Source: Acheta domesticus | Lineage: Eukaryota; Arthropoda; Insecta; Orthoptera; Gryllidae | DNA length: 64,000 nucleotides | Direction of reading: 5' to 3' | Assembly: GCA_031308135.1 (NCBI GenBank) | Contig: JAHLJT010009419.1 | Location: 64,562,723-64,626,722, forward strand | Shown: piece by piece, positions 30,206-40,844 of the stretch | Numbering within the stretch: the stretch's first letter is position 1 | Layout: every line of letters starts with the position of its first letter | Program-made: the position numbers and the translations under genes | The notes under the pieces: model-generated | Database searches by the model: none | Told to the model about the DNA's origin: nothing | What the model saw: the letters and a program-made list of their open reading frames with translations, nothing else

Positions 30206-33200
30206 ATGGCACGTAAGAGGTGTTTGAATTTGGAGAGCGAACGTAAGAAAAGAAAGAGAGATCAAAACAACAGAAGGTGTCCTTCACGACAAGTAAATGA
30301 AGTTGGCAGAGGATCGGATGAACCAGATGTCTCAGTCCGCAGAGAAGAATACCCAGTACAGTCAAACAGTAGGGTGAACAAGAAGGGACGGATGCTCCGA
30401 AATGATAAAGATGTCCAGGAATATTATTTGGGAGAAATGTCTTTGTTGTGTGAGTACTGTAATGCGAGAAACTTTGCCTGTGAAAAAGTACAAGTTGGGT
30501 TTACTATTTGTTGTCACAAAGGCAAAATAAAATCTGATATTGTTCCCCCTATTGAGGTTCCTGAACTCATACAGAAGTTAATTACCAAAAATGATGAACA
30601 ATCAAGACATTACTTGAATAACATTAGAAATTATAACAATGCTCTAGCATTTGCCTCTGTGCAAGCAAATATTTCAACTTTCAGAAACCGTGGGCCTTAC
30701 TGTTATAAAATTCATGGACAAATGTACCATTCAGTGGGAACCCTACATCCCAATAATGACAATCCTCCAAAGTACGCAGGTCTCTTTATTCTAGACTCGG
30801 ACTCTGCTTTACAAGTCAGAATGAATGAAAGTAGTAATAAGGAATGTGACACTGATTTAATGTCTTTACTGATGCACATGCTTCACAGTGTCAATCCCTA
30901 TGCGAAATTGTTTAAACATATGGTTGACGTGGAAGCAAATTTGAAGCAAACCTGTTCTGATTCTGTTCCTACTTACCATATAACTTTTTCTGCGGACAAT
31001 ACTTTTGATAAAAGACGTTACAATCCATCTACAACTGGTGAAATTGCCGCTGTATTTCTAAGTGACGATGGAGCTCCCCCCAACAATATTTCTTTCACGA
31101 TTCATTCCAAAGCATCTGGTCATCAGGTTAAAAGAATTTCTGCTCTCAACCCTCATACTGATCCCATGTCTTATCCATTACTTTTTCTATGTGGAGAACC
31201 ATCGTGGAAGCTTGGGCTCAGTCATGATTCTGTCCATACCACCTCGGTTCGTAATGTTGTTACTCAGTTGCAGTACTATTCTTACCGCTTAGCAGTAAGA
31301 GATGGTTTCAGTATTTTACACAGTTCTGGCAGATTGTTCCAACAATACGTTGTAGATGCTTACGTCAAAGTTGAGGGTTCAAGAATTGCATATGTGATGT
31401 CGCATCAGAAGCAACTAAGAGCTGAAAACTACAAAAGACTGATGGATTTCCTCTCTTCAGAAGCTCATGAACGAGGTATACGTCCTGGAATACCAGTGGT
31501 TTTACCATCTACTTTCATAGGGAGTCCAAGGAACATGCTCCAAAATTATCAAGATGCCATGTCTATTGTAGCACGTTTTGGGAAACCTGACTTATTTATT
31601 ACTTTTACTGCTAATCCCAAGTGGAAAGAAATAGTTGATAATGTACCTTCCTACCAAAAATCTGAAAATAGACCTGATTTAGTTTCTAGAGTGTTTTATC
31701 AAAAATTAATAGCTCTGATGTCGGAAATTACGGAAGGGCATATCTTTGGTGTAGTTACTGCTCATGTGCACGTTATAGAATTTCAAAAGAGGGGTTTGCC
31801 ACATGCACACATTTTAGTTGTCTTAAAAGATGAAGACAAGATAAGAGAGGTAGAAGACATTGATTCTATTGTGACGGCTGAATTACCAGATGTGTCTGTA
31901 GATCCACAACTGCACAACATTGTGAGTAGGTGCATGATACATGGACCATGCGGTTCTTTAAATCCAGCTGCTCCATGCATGGAAAATGGAACCTGCACTA
32001 AGGGTTATCCCAAAGAATTTGTTGCAGAAACGCACAGCAATATTAATGGGTACCCCCTATATCGAAGAAGAAATGACAATAAAATTGTAGTGCGTAATGG
32101 TGTTCAGGTAGACAACAGATGGATCGTGCCATACAACCCGTACTTGACATTAAGATTCAATGCCCATATAAATGTTGAAGTCTGCAGTTCTATAAGGTGC
32201 ATAAAGTATGTATTCAAATATATTTATAAGGGCCATGACTGTGCTGCACTTAAAATTAGACAAAATGCAGAAAATGAGGCAACTATGTCAGTAGATGAGG
32301 CTTCTGCTCACATCAATACTCGCTATGTGAGTCCAGCAGAAGCAGTTTGGCGTCTCCACGAAAGGTATATGCAGAAGAAATCTCACTCAATAGAGAGATT
32401 ACCGGTACATTTGCCACAGGAACATATTGTATATTTTCAAGCAGGAAATGAAAGAGAAGCATTGAATAGTGCCAATGCAAGAGAAACGAAGTTGACAGGA
32501 TGGTTTGCATTAAATAAAACTGATGTGTTTGCAAAAGACATTCTGTATAAAGATATCCCAGAACATTACATATGGTCAAATAATAAGTGGCAAAAAAGGA
32601 AGAGATCGAGCAAGTGCATTGGAAGAATGTTCACTGTAAATCCTTCTGATACAGAGAGATTCTTCCTTCGCATTTTACTTCTGCATAGAAAGGGGGCTTC
32701 ATCATATGAGGAGCTTAAAACAATTAATGGACAAGAATGTGAAACTTTCTTCATGGCTGCTAAAGCTCTACATCTGGTAGAGGATGATGAAGAATGGAAT
32801 GATTGTCTTGACGAAGCATCATTGTTTCACATGCCTCAAAAGCTGAGACAGTTGTTTGCATACATATGCGTTTTTTGCAATCCTTCAAACATCAAAGATA
32901 TGTGGGAAAAGTTTAAAAATTATTTATGTGAGGATTTCAAATTAAGTCACAGTGATGAATTCAGTCAACATTTGGCATTGTCTGAAATTAACAATATTCT
33001 TAAATCTCATGGTTTAAATTGTTCCAAACTCAATCTACCTGAACCTCTTCTGAATTTACAGCGCTCATCATTTGTGTTCAATAAATAAGATGAAATTCAG
33101 AAAGGAAAGGCATTGTATGCCTCTCTGAATCACGAACAAAAGACCATTGTAGATGAAGTATTAGGATGCATTAAATCTGGACATTCAAAATGTTGGTTTG

Positions 33201-34514
33201 TAGACGGCCCAGGAGGAACAGGAAAAACTTTCATTTATAAATGCATTTTACACATTCTTAGAGGAGAAACCAAAATTGTTTTTCCTGTTGCTTGGACAGG
33301 CATAGCTGCAACTTTATTGGAAGGTGGTCGAACAGCACACAGCATTTTCAAGTTCCCAATTCCTATGCTGGAAAATTCAGTATCTTTTTTGAGACCTAAT
33401 TCGACAGAGGCTGATAATTTACGAAAGGCACATTTGATTATCTGGGATGAAGTTTCAATGGTACCAAGAGTGGCATTAACTGTAGTAAACAAACTTCTAC
33501 AAGATATCATGCAATCACAGGAACAATTTGGAGGTAAATGTATCCTCTTTGGTGGTGATTTTAGACAAATCCTTCCGGTTGTACGTAGAGGAAACAGGAT
33601 TACCATTTGTGAACAAGTATTAAAATCATCGGAATTGTGGCCATTTGTACATCAATACAGACTCACCATGGAACATGAGAGCACAAGGAGACACAGCCTT
33701 CAGTGAGTGGTTAATTAAACTAGGAAATGGTACCCTTCCTGTGTATGAAGAAATATCACCAGTTGCAATAGAAATACCACCCCAGTGTATTTACCGAGAT
33801 GATATAGTTACTCACATTTTTGATAAATTGGTTGAAGGTGGAAATAGCGAATATTGTTGTAATAGAGCTATTCTATGCCCCAAAAATGAAGATTGTTTGA
33901 TGATAAATAATAGAGTAGTAACAGAAATTATCAAGGGGGATTCAAAAACATATTTAAGTATAGATTCAGTTGTTTTAACAGAAAATGAGAGTGACAAACA
34001 GCTATATCCCACAGAATTTTTGAACACTTTAAATCCTTCAGGACTGCCTCCACACAAATTGACATTGAAAATTGGTGCGGTTGTTATGTTAGTGAGAAAT
34101 CTGGATGCTGAAAAGGGATTGGTGAATGGTACAAGAATGGTAGTTAAAAGAATGCATAGGAATTTGATTGAAACAGAAGTAATTATAGCAGGAAAGACTA
34201 ACTCGCAGACAGTACTCATACCAAGAATAGAGTTAATGCCTTCAGACCCTACAATGCCATTTATGATGAAAAGACGTCAATTTCCAATCCGTTTGTCTTT
34301 TGCTATGACAATAAACAAATCGCAAGGCGAAACATTTGATAAGATAGGTATTTATCTTCGTTCACCAGTTTTCACACATGGTCAACTCTATGTCAGTTTT
34401 TCACGAGTAAAATCCTTTCATGATGTAAAAGTGGAAATTGTAAAATCCTGTGTACAAGGAGATTTCAATTGTAAATATTACACATCTAATGTTGTCTACA
34501 AAGAAATATTGTAA
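30206..34514 (+). pseudogene. Helitron Rep-helicase, full length but with one stop and one frameshift
   Basis: Rolling-circle transposase-helicase of a Helitron, conceptually 1,435 residues. A Cys-rich N-terminal segment (CEYCNARNFACEKV, then FTICCHKGKI) precedes the Helitron-like Rep domain. Its HUH motif is in KRGLPHAHILVVL (His 533 and 535), and two candidate catalytic tyrosines lie in YVFKYIYKGHD (Tyr 668 and 672, the spacing known for active Helitrons). The PIF1-type SF1 helicase follows: Walker A GPGGTGKT (residues 1001-1008), Walker B LIIWDEVSM, GGDFRQILPVV, LVNGTRMVV, MTINKSQGETFD and GQLYVSFSRVKS. Defects: TAA at 33,086-33,088 between Rep and helicase, and one extra G near 33,670. 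All catalytic motifs are otherwise kept, so decay is recent. The ATG at 30,206 follows a possible acceptor at 30,200. Confidence 0.93.
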
Positions 34515-34599
34515 GATATTAATTTTACTTTAGAAACAATAGATAAGTTATCGAGTAATGTTCATTTAATATATTGCATCTTTGTTTTCTGAAGAATAT

Positions 34600-35960
34600 T
34601 AGTTAACATTTCACCTATGTTGACTCTTTCTTCTGTAAGGCAGCACAAACCTTTTTTCACACATAAAATTGCAAAATGTTTCCAACAAGAACTACACTGT
34701 GCAAAGGAAGACCTGAAAAACTGGATAACCTTGCAATTGTCTCATGTTAGATTTAAGATTTATTTTATAAAATTAGCCACACAACTATTTGGGGGGAAAC
34801 ATTATTTTAGAGGATTATGCATTCATAAACAGTAGATCTGTTGTGTGAATCTCTATTTCAGTAATTTTGTGGGTTACAATGTTTCACACTCTGATATGCA
34901 ATGTATCACATGAATATTATTGAGTGAATTTTTGAGGATGATGTATTTTTAACAGTGGATCTGTTGTATGAATCTCTACTTTGTATTTCATTAATTGTGT
35001 GGTTAAAATTTTTAGCACTTTGATAGGCATATTTCACACAAATATTGAGTGAACTGCACACACTATTATTGAGTGAATTTTAGAGGATGATGTGTTCTTA
35101 GACAGTGGATCTGTTGTTTCATGAATCTGTTTCATTAATTGTGTGGGTTACAACATTTTTCACTTTGATATGCAATGTATCACATGAATATTATTGAGTG
35201 AATTTTAGAGGATGATGTATTTTTAACAGTGGATCTGTTGTGTGAATCTCTATTTCATTGTGTGAATCTCTATTTCATTGTGTGAATCTCTATTTCATTG
35301 TGTGAATCTCTGTTTCATTAATTGTGTGGTTAAAATTTTTTGCACTTTGATAGGCATATTTCACACAAATATTGAGTGAACTGGACACGCTTTTATTGAG
35401 TGAATTTTAGATGATGTATTTTTAACAGTGGATCTGTTGTGTGAACCTCAATTTCATTAACATTTTTTCACACACAAAATTGCAAAACATTCCCCACCAG
35501 AACTACATTGTTCATAGGAAGAACTGAAACACTCGATAACCATGCCATTGTCTCAAGTTAGATTTAAGATTTATTTTATAAAATTAGCCCCACAACTGTT
35601 ATTTTGGGGGAATACAGTATTTTAGAGGATGATGTATTCATAGACGGTGGATCTGTTGTGAGAATCTATTTCATTAATTGTTTGGTTAAAACGTTTCGCA
35701 CTTGAAACGCATATTTCACACAAATATTGAGTGAATTGGACACACTATTATTGAGTGAATTTTGGAGGATGATGTGTTCTTAGACAGTGGATCTGTTGTT
35801 TCATGAATCTGTTTCATTAATTGTGGGTTACAACATTTTCACTTTGATATGCAATGTATCACATGAATATTATTGAGTGATTTTAGAGGATGATGTGTTC
35901 TTTGACAGTGGATCTGTTGTAAGGCTCTTTCATTGAGTAGGTTAAAATGTTTCACACCTT
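34600..35960 (+). repeat. Tandem repeats in the Helitron 3' tail
   Basis: About eight irregularly spaced copies of a phrase built on GAGGATGATGTATT and ACAGTGGATCTGTTG (near 34,805, 34,935, 35,085, 35,205, 35,408, 35,630, 35,765 and 35,890). The ACAG/CTGT pair can form a small hairpin. Inside one unit a 20-bp phrase TGTGAATCTCTATTTCATTG is repeated four times (35,240-35,320). A larger duplication also links 34,640-34,880 with 35,465-35,660. Confidence 0.85.
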
Positions 35961-36343
35961 TAGATGCAATGTTTTACGTGAATATTGACTGAAATAACGT
36001 TGTTAACAATTAATATAATCGCTTTTTCAGGGTGGAAAAAATAGTAGTGGCTCATGTTCAAACCTTACCATATTCATTATAAATATGATGTATTGTAACA
36101 TTCCATACACGTGAACTTTACTGTCTTATATTTATTGTAACTATATATTTAATTAAAATATTTAAAGAAAACTAATAAATATATTGTAATTGAATTGCAA
36201 AGACTTTTTTGAATTTGTGAACCTTTCAATCCTTTTGAAAAAGGGTTTTGCTTTAAGACGTTTCTTAGTTTTCAAGGTATTTTCAATGTAAAGTGAAAGT
36301 TTTTTTCTTTACCTGATTACTTAACAAGTAGAGAAAAAAGAAA

Positions 36344-36374
36344 CCGCTCATTTAATGAGCGGGTATACCTCTAG
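36344..36374 (+). terminator. Helitron 3' hairpin and CTAG terminus
   Basis: Stem CCGCTCAT/ATGAGCGG with a 3-nt loop, spacer GTATACCT, then CTAG. In Helitrons this hairpin acts as the transposition termination signal; it is not a transcription terminator as such. Confidence 0.9.
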
Positions 36375-36424
36375 TATAGTCATTAATGGTTCAATTTTTT
36401 TAGTGACTACTGCTATTAACTGTC

Positions 36425-36660
36425 AGGTTCTGCTACAAGGATCTGTGCTTGGACCTTTGCTAGGAGTAATATATATGTTAACGTTATTCCAAACTCCTCT
36501 GATTTTTCTGTAATTTCTTATGCAGATGATACAACATTAATAAGCAGTGAGCAAATTCTTTTTTCATGTAGAAACTAATGACTGAATCTTTTAAATGATT
36601 TTAAAGTTGCTTGTCAATAAATGAATTAAAATTAAATGTTAAGAAAACTGTATTTATCAA
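36425..36660 (+). pseudogene. LINE reverse-transcriptase fragment
   Basis: Starts just past the Helitron end. SVLGPLLGVIYM (about 36,440-36,475), then, after a frame change, ISYADDTTLISSEQIL (about 36,515-36,560) carry the palm motifs of jockey/CR1-type reverse transcriptases, including the YADD active-site box. Too short and shifted to be functional. The Helitron probably inserted next to or into this older copy. Confidence 0.65.
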
Positions 36661-37179
36661 ATCTGTGCTTAGATGACAAAATCATATGTGATTTTGTCAT
36701 GACATTAGTCATTCTTGTTTGTTAATGTTTAGGAGGAGGAGGCAACGGAGCTTGTAGTTTACAAAGAAAAAAAAACAGTGTTGGCAAATTGCAATAAGAC
36801 AAAGTCCACAGACTAATTTTTCATTACATCTTGATACATATATTATACTTATCGATGATACTGCATATAAATTTTAACAAAATTATTATCTTGTAAAAGT
36901 GTTAAAAAATTGTTAAAAGTTGTGAAACATCTAATATAATCATGTAAGTTTCGGGAATCTTGTCACACACATGTTTCGGGAATCTTGTCTTGGCTATGGT
37001 GATTCTACAATGAGGATAGTGGGCGATTGTGTTTAATTGGTATATGATGAAAAACTAGCTTAGGTGAACAATTAGAGTGGATGTGATGCTGGGATGAACA
37101 GTATATAATTTTTAGAAATACGATGGACTCCCAAGTATCATGGATTAATCATGTGAAAGTTAACCCCAAGTTCAAATTC

Positions 37180-37560
37180 AACAATTCTTTTGTTCTTATT
37201 AAAAAAAATAAGATAAAAAGATACCTAATTATACCAAACTAGTTTCCTTTGATGCAAACAATTTATTCACCAACATACCACCCTCTGAAGAAGATGTCTG
37301 TATAAAACATACTATTATGAATTCTTAATCTTCTTTTAAAATCAAAATAGATCTAATTAAAATATTGAACTTGTGCATTGAAGATAAAATTTTCAAACTC
37401 TATGACAAAATTAAAAAAAAAACTAGGGACTTGCTGTGGGTTCAAACATGTCTCCATTATTTGCTGAAGTGTTTATGAACTATTTTGAAAGGAATTTATT
37501 TAACTCTTTTGTTAGGCATACCATTTGTCAGAATGGATTGAGTTGTCCTGGGTCTCATAG
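37180..37560 (+). pseudogene. Penelope-like element reverse-transcriptase fragment
   Basis: Segments read LVSFDANNLFTNIPPSEEDV, then ILNLCIEDKIFKLYDKIKKK and, in another frame, GLAVGSNMSPLFAEVFMNYF followed by ERNLFNSFVRHTICQ. The order FDxxxLFTNIP, then GLAxGSxxSPxxAExFM is characteristic of Penelope-like reverse transcriptases rather than LINEs. Stops and a frameshift in the A-rich stretch near 37,415 make it dead. No GIY-YIG domain was found. Confidence 0.7.
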
Positions 37561-39689
37561 AACCATGCAATATTTTTTAAAATTTTGAGATCAATCTTTG
37601 GATCTATTGCAGGAAAGTTGTTTTTTTATGATTGCCTTGGAAGTGTTAGCGGAGTATTTGAAATGAAATTTCAGTATTTACTGTTTATTTTCATGATTAC
37701 TTATTTTACATACTGATGTAGAACAAGAAAGCAGAACATTATGTAAAATCAGTATTAAACAAGGAGTCATAATTATTTCCTGTCTTTATTTTTTATCAAT
37801 AGCAATGTTGCTTACATTAAAGATTTTTTTTCAAAAATTTGTGTATGATTGCGTAAACATAGGAAAGTATCAAACTTTTTACACATATTTATTTTTTTTT
37901 GTTTCCTTTATTGCATGTAAGCATACACCTATTTCTCTTTTTACTTTGGGGCTCAGGATAAATTTTACTTCAATTTTCAGGTTTTCTGTATTTAGTCAGC
38001 ATTTGTTGAATTTCTACTTGTAATAGTGAACCTTCTTTGCTGCTGCTGCTGGAGTAACAAACTTTGAGCCAAATTATTTCTTTATGTACTCTCATAGACG
38101 AGGGTATTGTTAGCCATTTCCTAAATAAATTACTCATCCTAAGCATAAACCAAGCTATAAATAGTATTGAATCTTGGTAACCAAAATTAATATAAACAAA
38201 TAACAAGAATATTAAATTTGTAAATTGAAATATTAAAAGAAACAAACAAAAATACTTTCGAAAATAATTTTCATCTATATTTTTAGCTATAATTTAAACA
38301 AATCTTAGTGCTTTTATAAAAAAAATATTAATTAAATTTAAATTTGTTTGGACCGATAATATAATTTGCTAATTCATTTCATTGCAAAAATTACTAGCAG
38401 GGGTCCCTAAAACATGCTTAATCATTAATGTATTTATTAATCCAGACTAGCATTACAGATTACATGCATACATCAATTTATGTTGTCATTTGTTTGCAGT
38501 TTAGTTTGTGTCAATATATTCCACTTTATTGTTAATTATGTTATAGTTTACACATTTTACTCAACTAAATAAATATTTTAATGTTGTATTTGAATAATAT
38601 TTTTTTCTAGGTACATGCTGTTTTGGTATATTCATTATATATGTGCCTACAATATATAACTTAATTTATTCAACAATGCAGACGTTAGTGATGCTTATAT
38701 AAAGCCCCATAACAATCAGATTGCAAAATGTAAGCTTTTGAGGCCTTTGGAGTATTTTTTAGTGAAATTATATTATCTTGCGATGTCTGGTTGTGTAGTT
38801 AAATGTATACATCTGTTGTTGGATCAAAAGTATATAATGAATATTGTATTAATAGCAGGTACTATGCATGACCCATTCCCATGGACATCCATTCGTTCAT
38901 ACGCCAACGATCAGTAACTTGCTACACCCATAAGGAATGTTTAAATAAGGCAACACGGACGGCTGGATCCTTCAACCAGTATTGCTCTATGCGCCGACTC
39001 GGAAGGCCGGCTCGTTATCAGTATCGCCCGGATACGCCATGACTGTAGTCTGGCTCCTCCAACCAGCGTGCACGCTTATGCCGAATAGGAAGCTTGCTCC
39101 TCCGATACGGATGCAACTCGTAGCTGGTTATTCTGACAAGGTTCATTCAGAGGTGTGCAACAAGGTTTTCTTCACGATGCAACATTTCGTTCCAACAATC
39201 TCCGTTACGAAACAGTAACACTGCTCCTGGTTGGGCATATACTAACATGCGTTCCCTTGTTACAGTATAAAGGATCAGGTATACTGCAACTGTTCATTTT
39301 TTTCCGTGCACGATTAAATTAAATCATGGGAAATAGAGGGGACCATTGCAATTACGTCTAATTACATAAAATTTGAAATTTCTGTTTAAAAAATTTAATT
39401 ATCGTTGAAAATTAAGATTTATAATCCTACAAAAATAAATTACTGCAGAGGAAAATACTGCATTGCAAAATAATCTATAATATATTTTTAGACATAAATG
39501 TATTTGGTGACATATTAATATACCATTTAATGCTACGTTTTTAAGTTCTAATATTAATAACAATATATTTTATCTAGGGAAATATGTACGAATATGTACG
39601 TTTTTTAATTTTATGTCTCTTACATCCCAAACAATAAAAATGTATTCACAACAAATAAAAATATAATTCTACATACATTCATTGTTTTA
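37561..39689. other. AT-rich spacer with one GC-richer block
   Basis: No gene is supported. The block 38,870-39,260 is distinctly GC-richer (CTCGGAAGGCCGGCTCG, GCCCGGATACGCC) and begins after a CAG/GTACTATGCATGACC junction. It could be a solo LTR or other element end, but no repeat partner occurs in the window. Confidence 0.5.
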
Positions 39690-40844
39690 TTACAGTTGAA
39701 TAACAACAAACAGATAGGCTATAAGTGATCCATAAAACGTGCAGATGAATTTCAAGTCCAGAGTAAACAAACCGCACACTGTGAATTCGGGTAATGTTAT
39801 CGTCAAATGCTGAATAAATGCTTTAATCAATCTAGCTCGAGGTTTTGAAATAGGTTGCGCAGACAAACGAATCAATGTGAACATTGTGCGGCGGACTTCT
39901 TCATTGAGGTTGCTGCTTGAGCATGCGAAAGACAGGACTATTGATCCAACCCGGACCAAAGTAAAAACTGATGGCACACAATTGAAAATATTTGAGCAGG
40001 CAGTATCTTCAACACCGTAAAGAAAGCGCAAAGTTAGTATGGATGCTATCCAGCACAAACATATTTCGATTAGAACTGGTATCTGGAAAAAAGAGTTCAT
40101 AGACAAGAAAGCCTGCGAAAGATTCAAGTGCATATCCATTGCAGCGTGTAATCGAGCCTCGTCTACAGTCCACAGTCTAAGAGAAGCTCCTGGAAATGTT
40201 TCAGGGAATACAGCCCTAGGAATTGAAGTATTTGCTGAACAACCGAGAATTTCACGGTTTATTATAATATAAATGTACCTCATCATTGAAACCACGTGCA
40301 GAAAAAGAAATTGTAACACCATTGTATATGTGCATACATTCCATATCCAAATCCACATTGCTGGCGACCGTAAACCCAGAATTCGAAAGAACCTTATATT
40401 TTCAATCAAAAATATGATGAAGCTTACTGTTCCTTGTATGATGAGGTGAACTTTCTTCTTTCTTGCGATTTTGCCCAGATGGTGTGAAAGAGCGTATTCC
40501 ATTTCACTGAGCGTGTAAATAAAATGTTTCCCATGCCTGTAACAGAAACAAGCTCCTCCGACAATTAAGAATACTTGTTTGACGTAGTCCAAAATGCAAT
40601 ACATAATATTCAGTATTAACCCCAAGTGCATGGCCCAATCTCTTTCATAAACATTATCCGCTTGTAGTGATAGAACGAGAAGTAAGGTTTGAATGAATAA
40701 CATTACCGCTGACCAGGCGAAGCGGTAACTGACTCCGTAAAAAGATCCACTTTCATCTACTTCTATTGGAATAATTCCGAGAATTCTAGCATAAAACACC
40801 AACGGCCGTAAGGTGTCCATGAAATACGAACTCATCCTGTTCAT
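39690..40844 (-). CDS. Gustatory receptor 1 (intronless)
   Basis: 384-residue insect gustatory receptor (7tm_7 family), by family knowledge a ligand-gated cation channel with an inverted seven-helix topology in taste-neuron membranes. Visible hydrophobic segments include SAVMLFIQTLLLVLSLQ, VHLIIQGTVSFIIFLIENI, WIWNVCTYTMVLQFLFLHVV, FFQIPVLIEICLCWIASILT and a last helix LFTLDLKFICTFYG / SLIAYLFVVIQL. That end is the family signature TYxxxxxQF in the variant form TFYGSLIAYLFVVIQL. The single uninterrupted exon suits a retroposed or tandemly expanded GR subfamily. Start chosen at MNRMSSYFMDTLRPLVF because the RPL-x-F block is shared with the two relatives at 53 and 61 kb. AATAAA overlaps the stop codon. 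No frame defect. Confidence 0.92.
   Translation of the reverse strand: MNRMSSYFMDTLRPLVFYARILGIIPIEVDESGSFYGVSYRFAWSAVMLFIQTLLLVLSLQADNVYERDWAMHLGLILNIMYCILDYVKQVFLIVGGACFCYRHGKHFIYTLSEMEYALSHHLGKIARKKKVHLIIQGTVSFIIFLIENIRFFRILGLRSPAMWIWIWNVCTYTMVLQFLFLHVVSMMRYIYIIINREILGCSANTSIPRAVFPETFPGASLRLWTVDEARLHAAMDMHLNLSQAFLSMNSFFQIPVLIEICLCWIASILTLRFLYGVEDTACSNIFNCVPSVFTLVRVGSIVLSFACSSSNLNEEVRRTMFTLIRLSAQPISKPRARLIKAFIQHLTITLPEFTVCGLFTLDLKFICTFYGSLIAYLFVVIQL

Larger units (their letters stand above)
28500..36374 (+). mobile_element. Helitron element (3' end certain, 5' end not)
   Basis: The 3' end is diagnostic: an 8-bp-stem hairpin CCGCTCAT-TTA-ATGAGCGG at 36,344-36,362, then nine bases to the terminal CTAG at 36,371-36,374, followed by T, as expected for insertion between A and T. 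The element encodes the Rep-helicase and has a 1.9-kb repetitive 3' tail. No convincing 5' TC terminus was found. The start given is only a minimum estimate, and the leader-exon candidates at 26,955 and 28,375 would move it upstream. Confidence 0.8.

Noticed and set aside
33235..34219. Minus-strand ORFs inside the Helitron helicase
   Set aside because: The plus strand carries all helicase motifs; these are antisense shadows.
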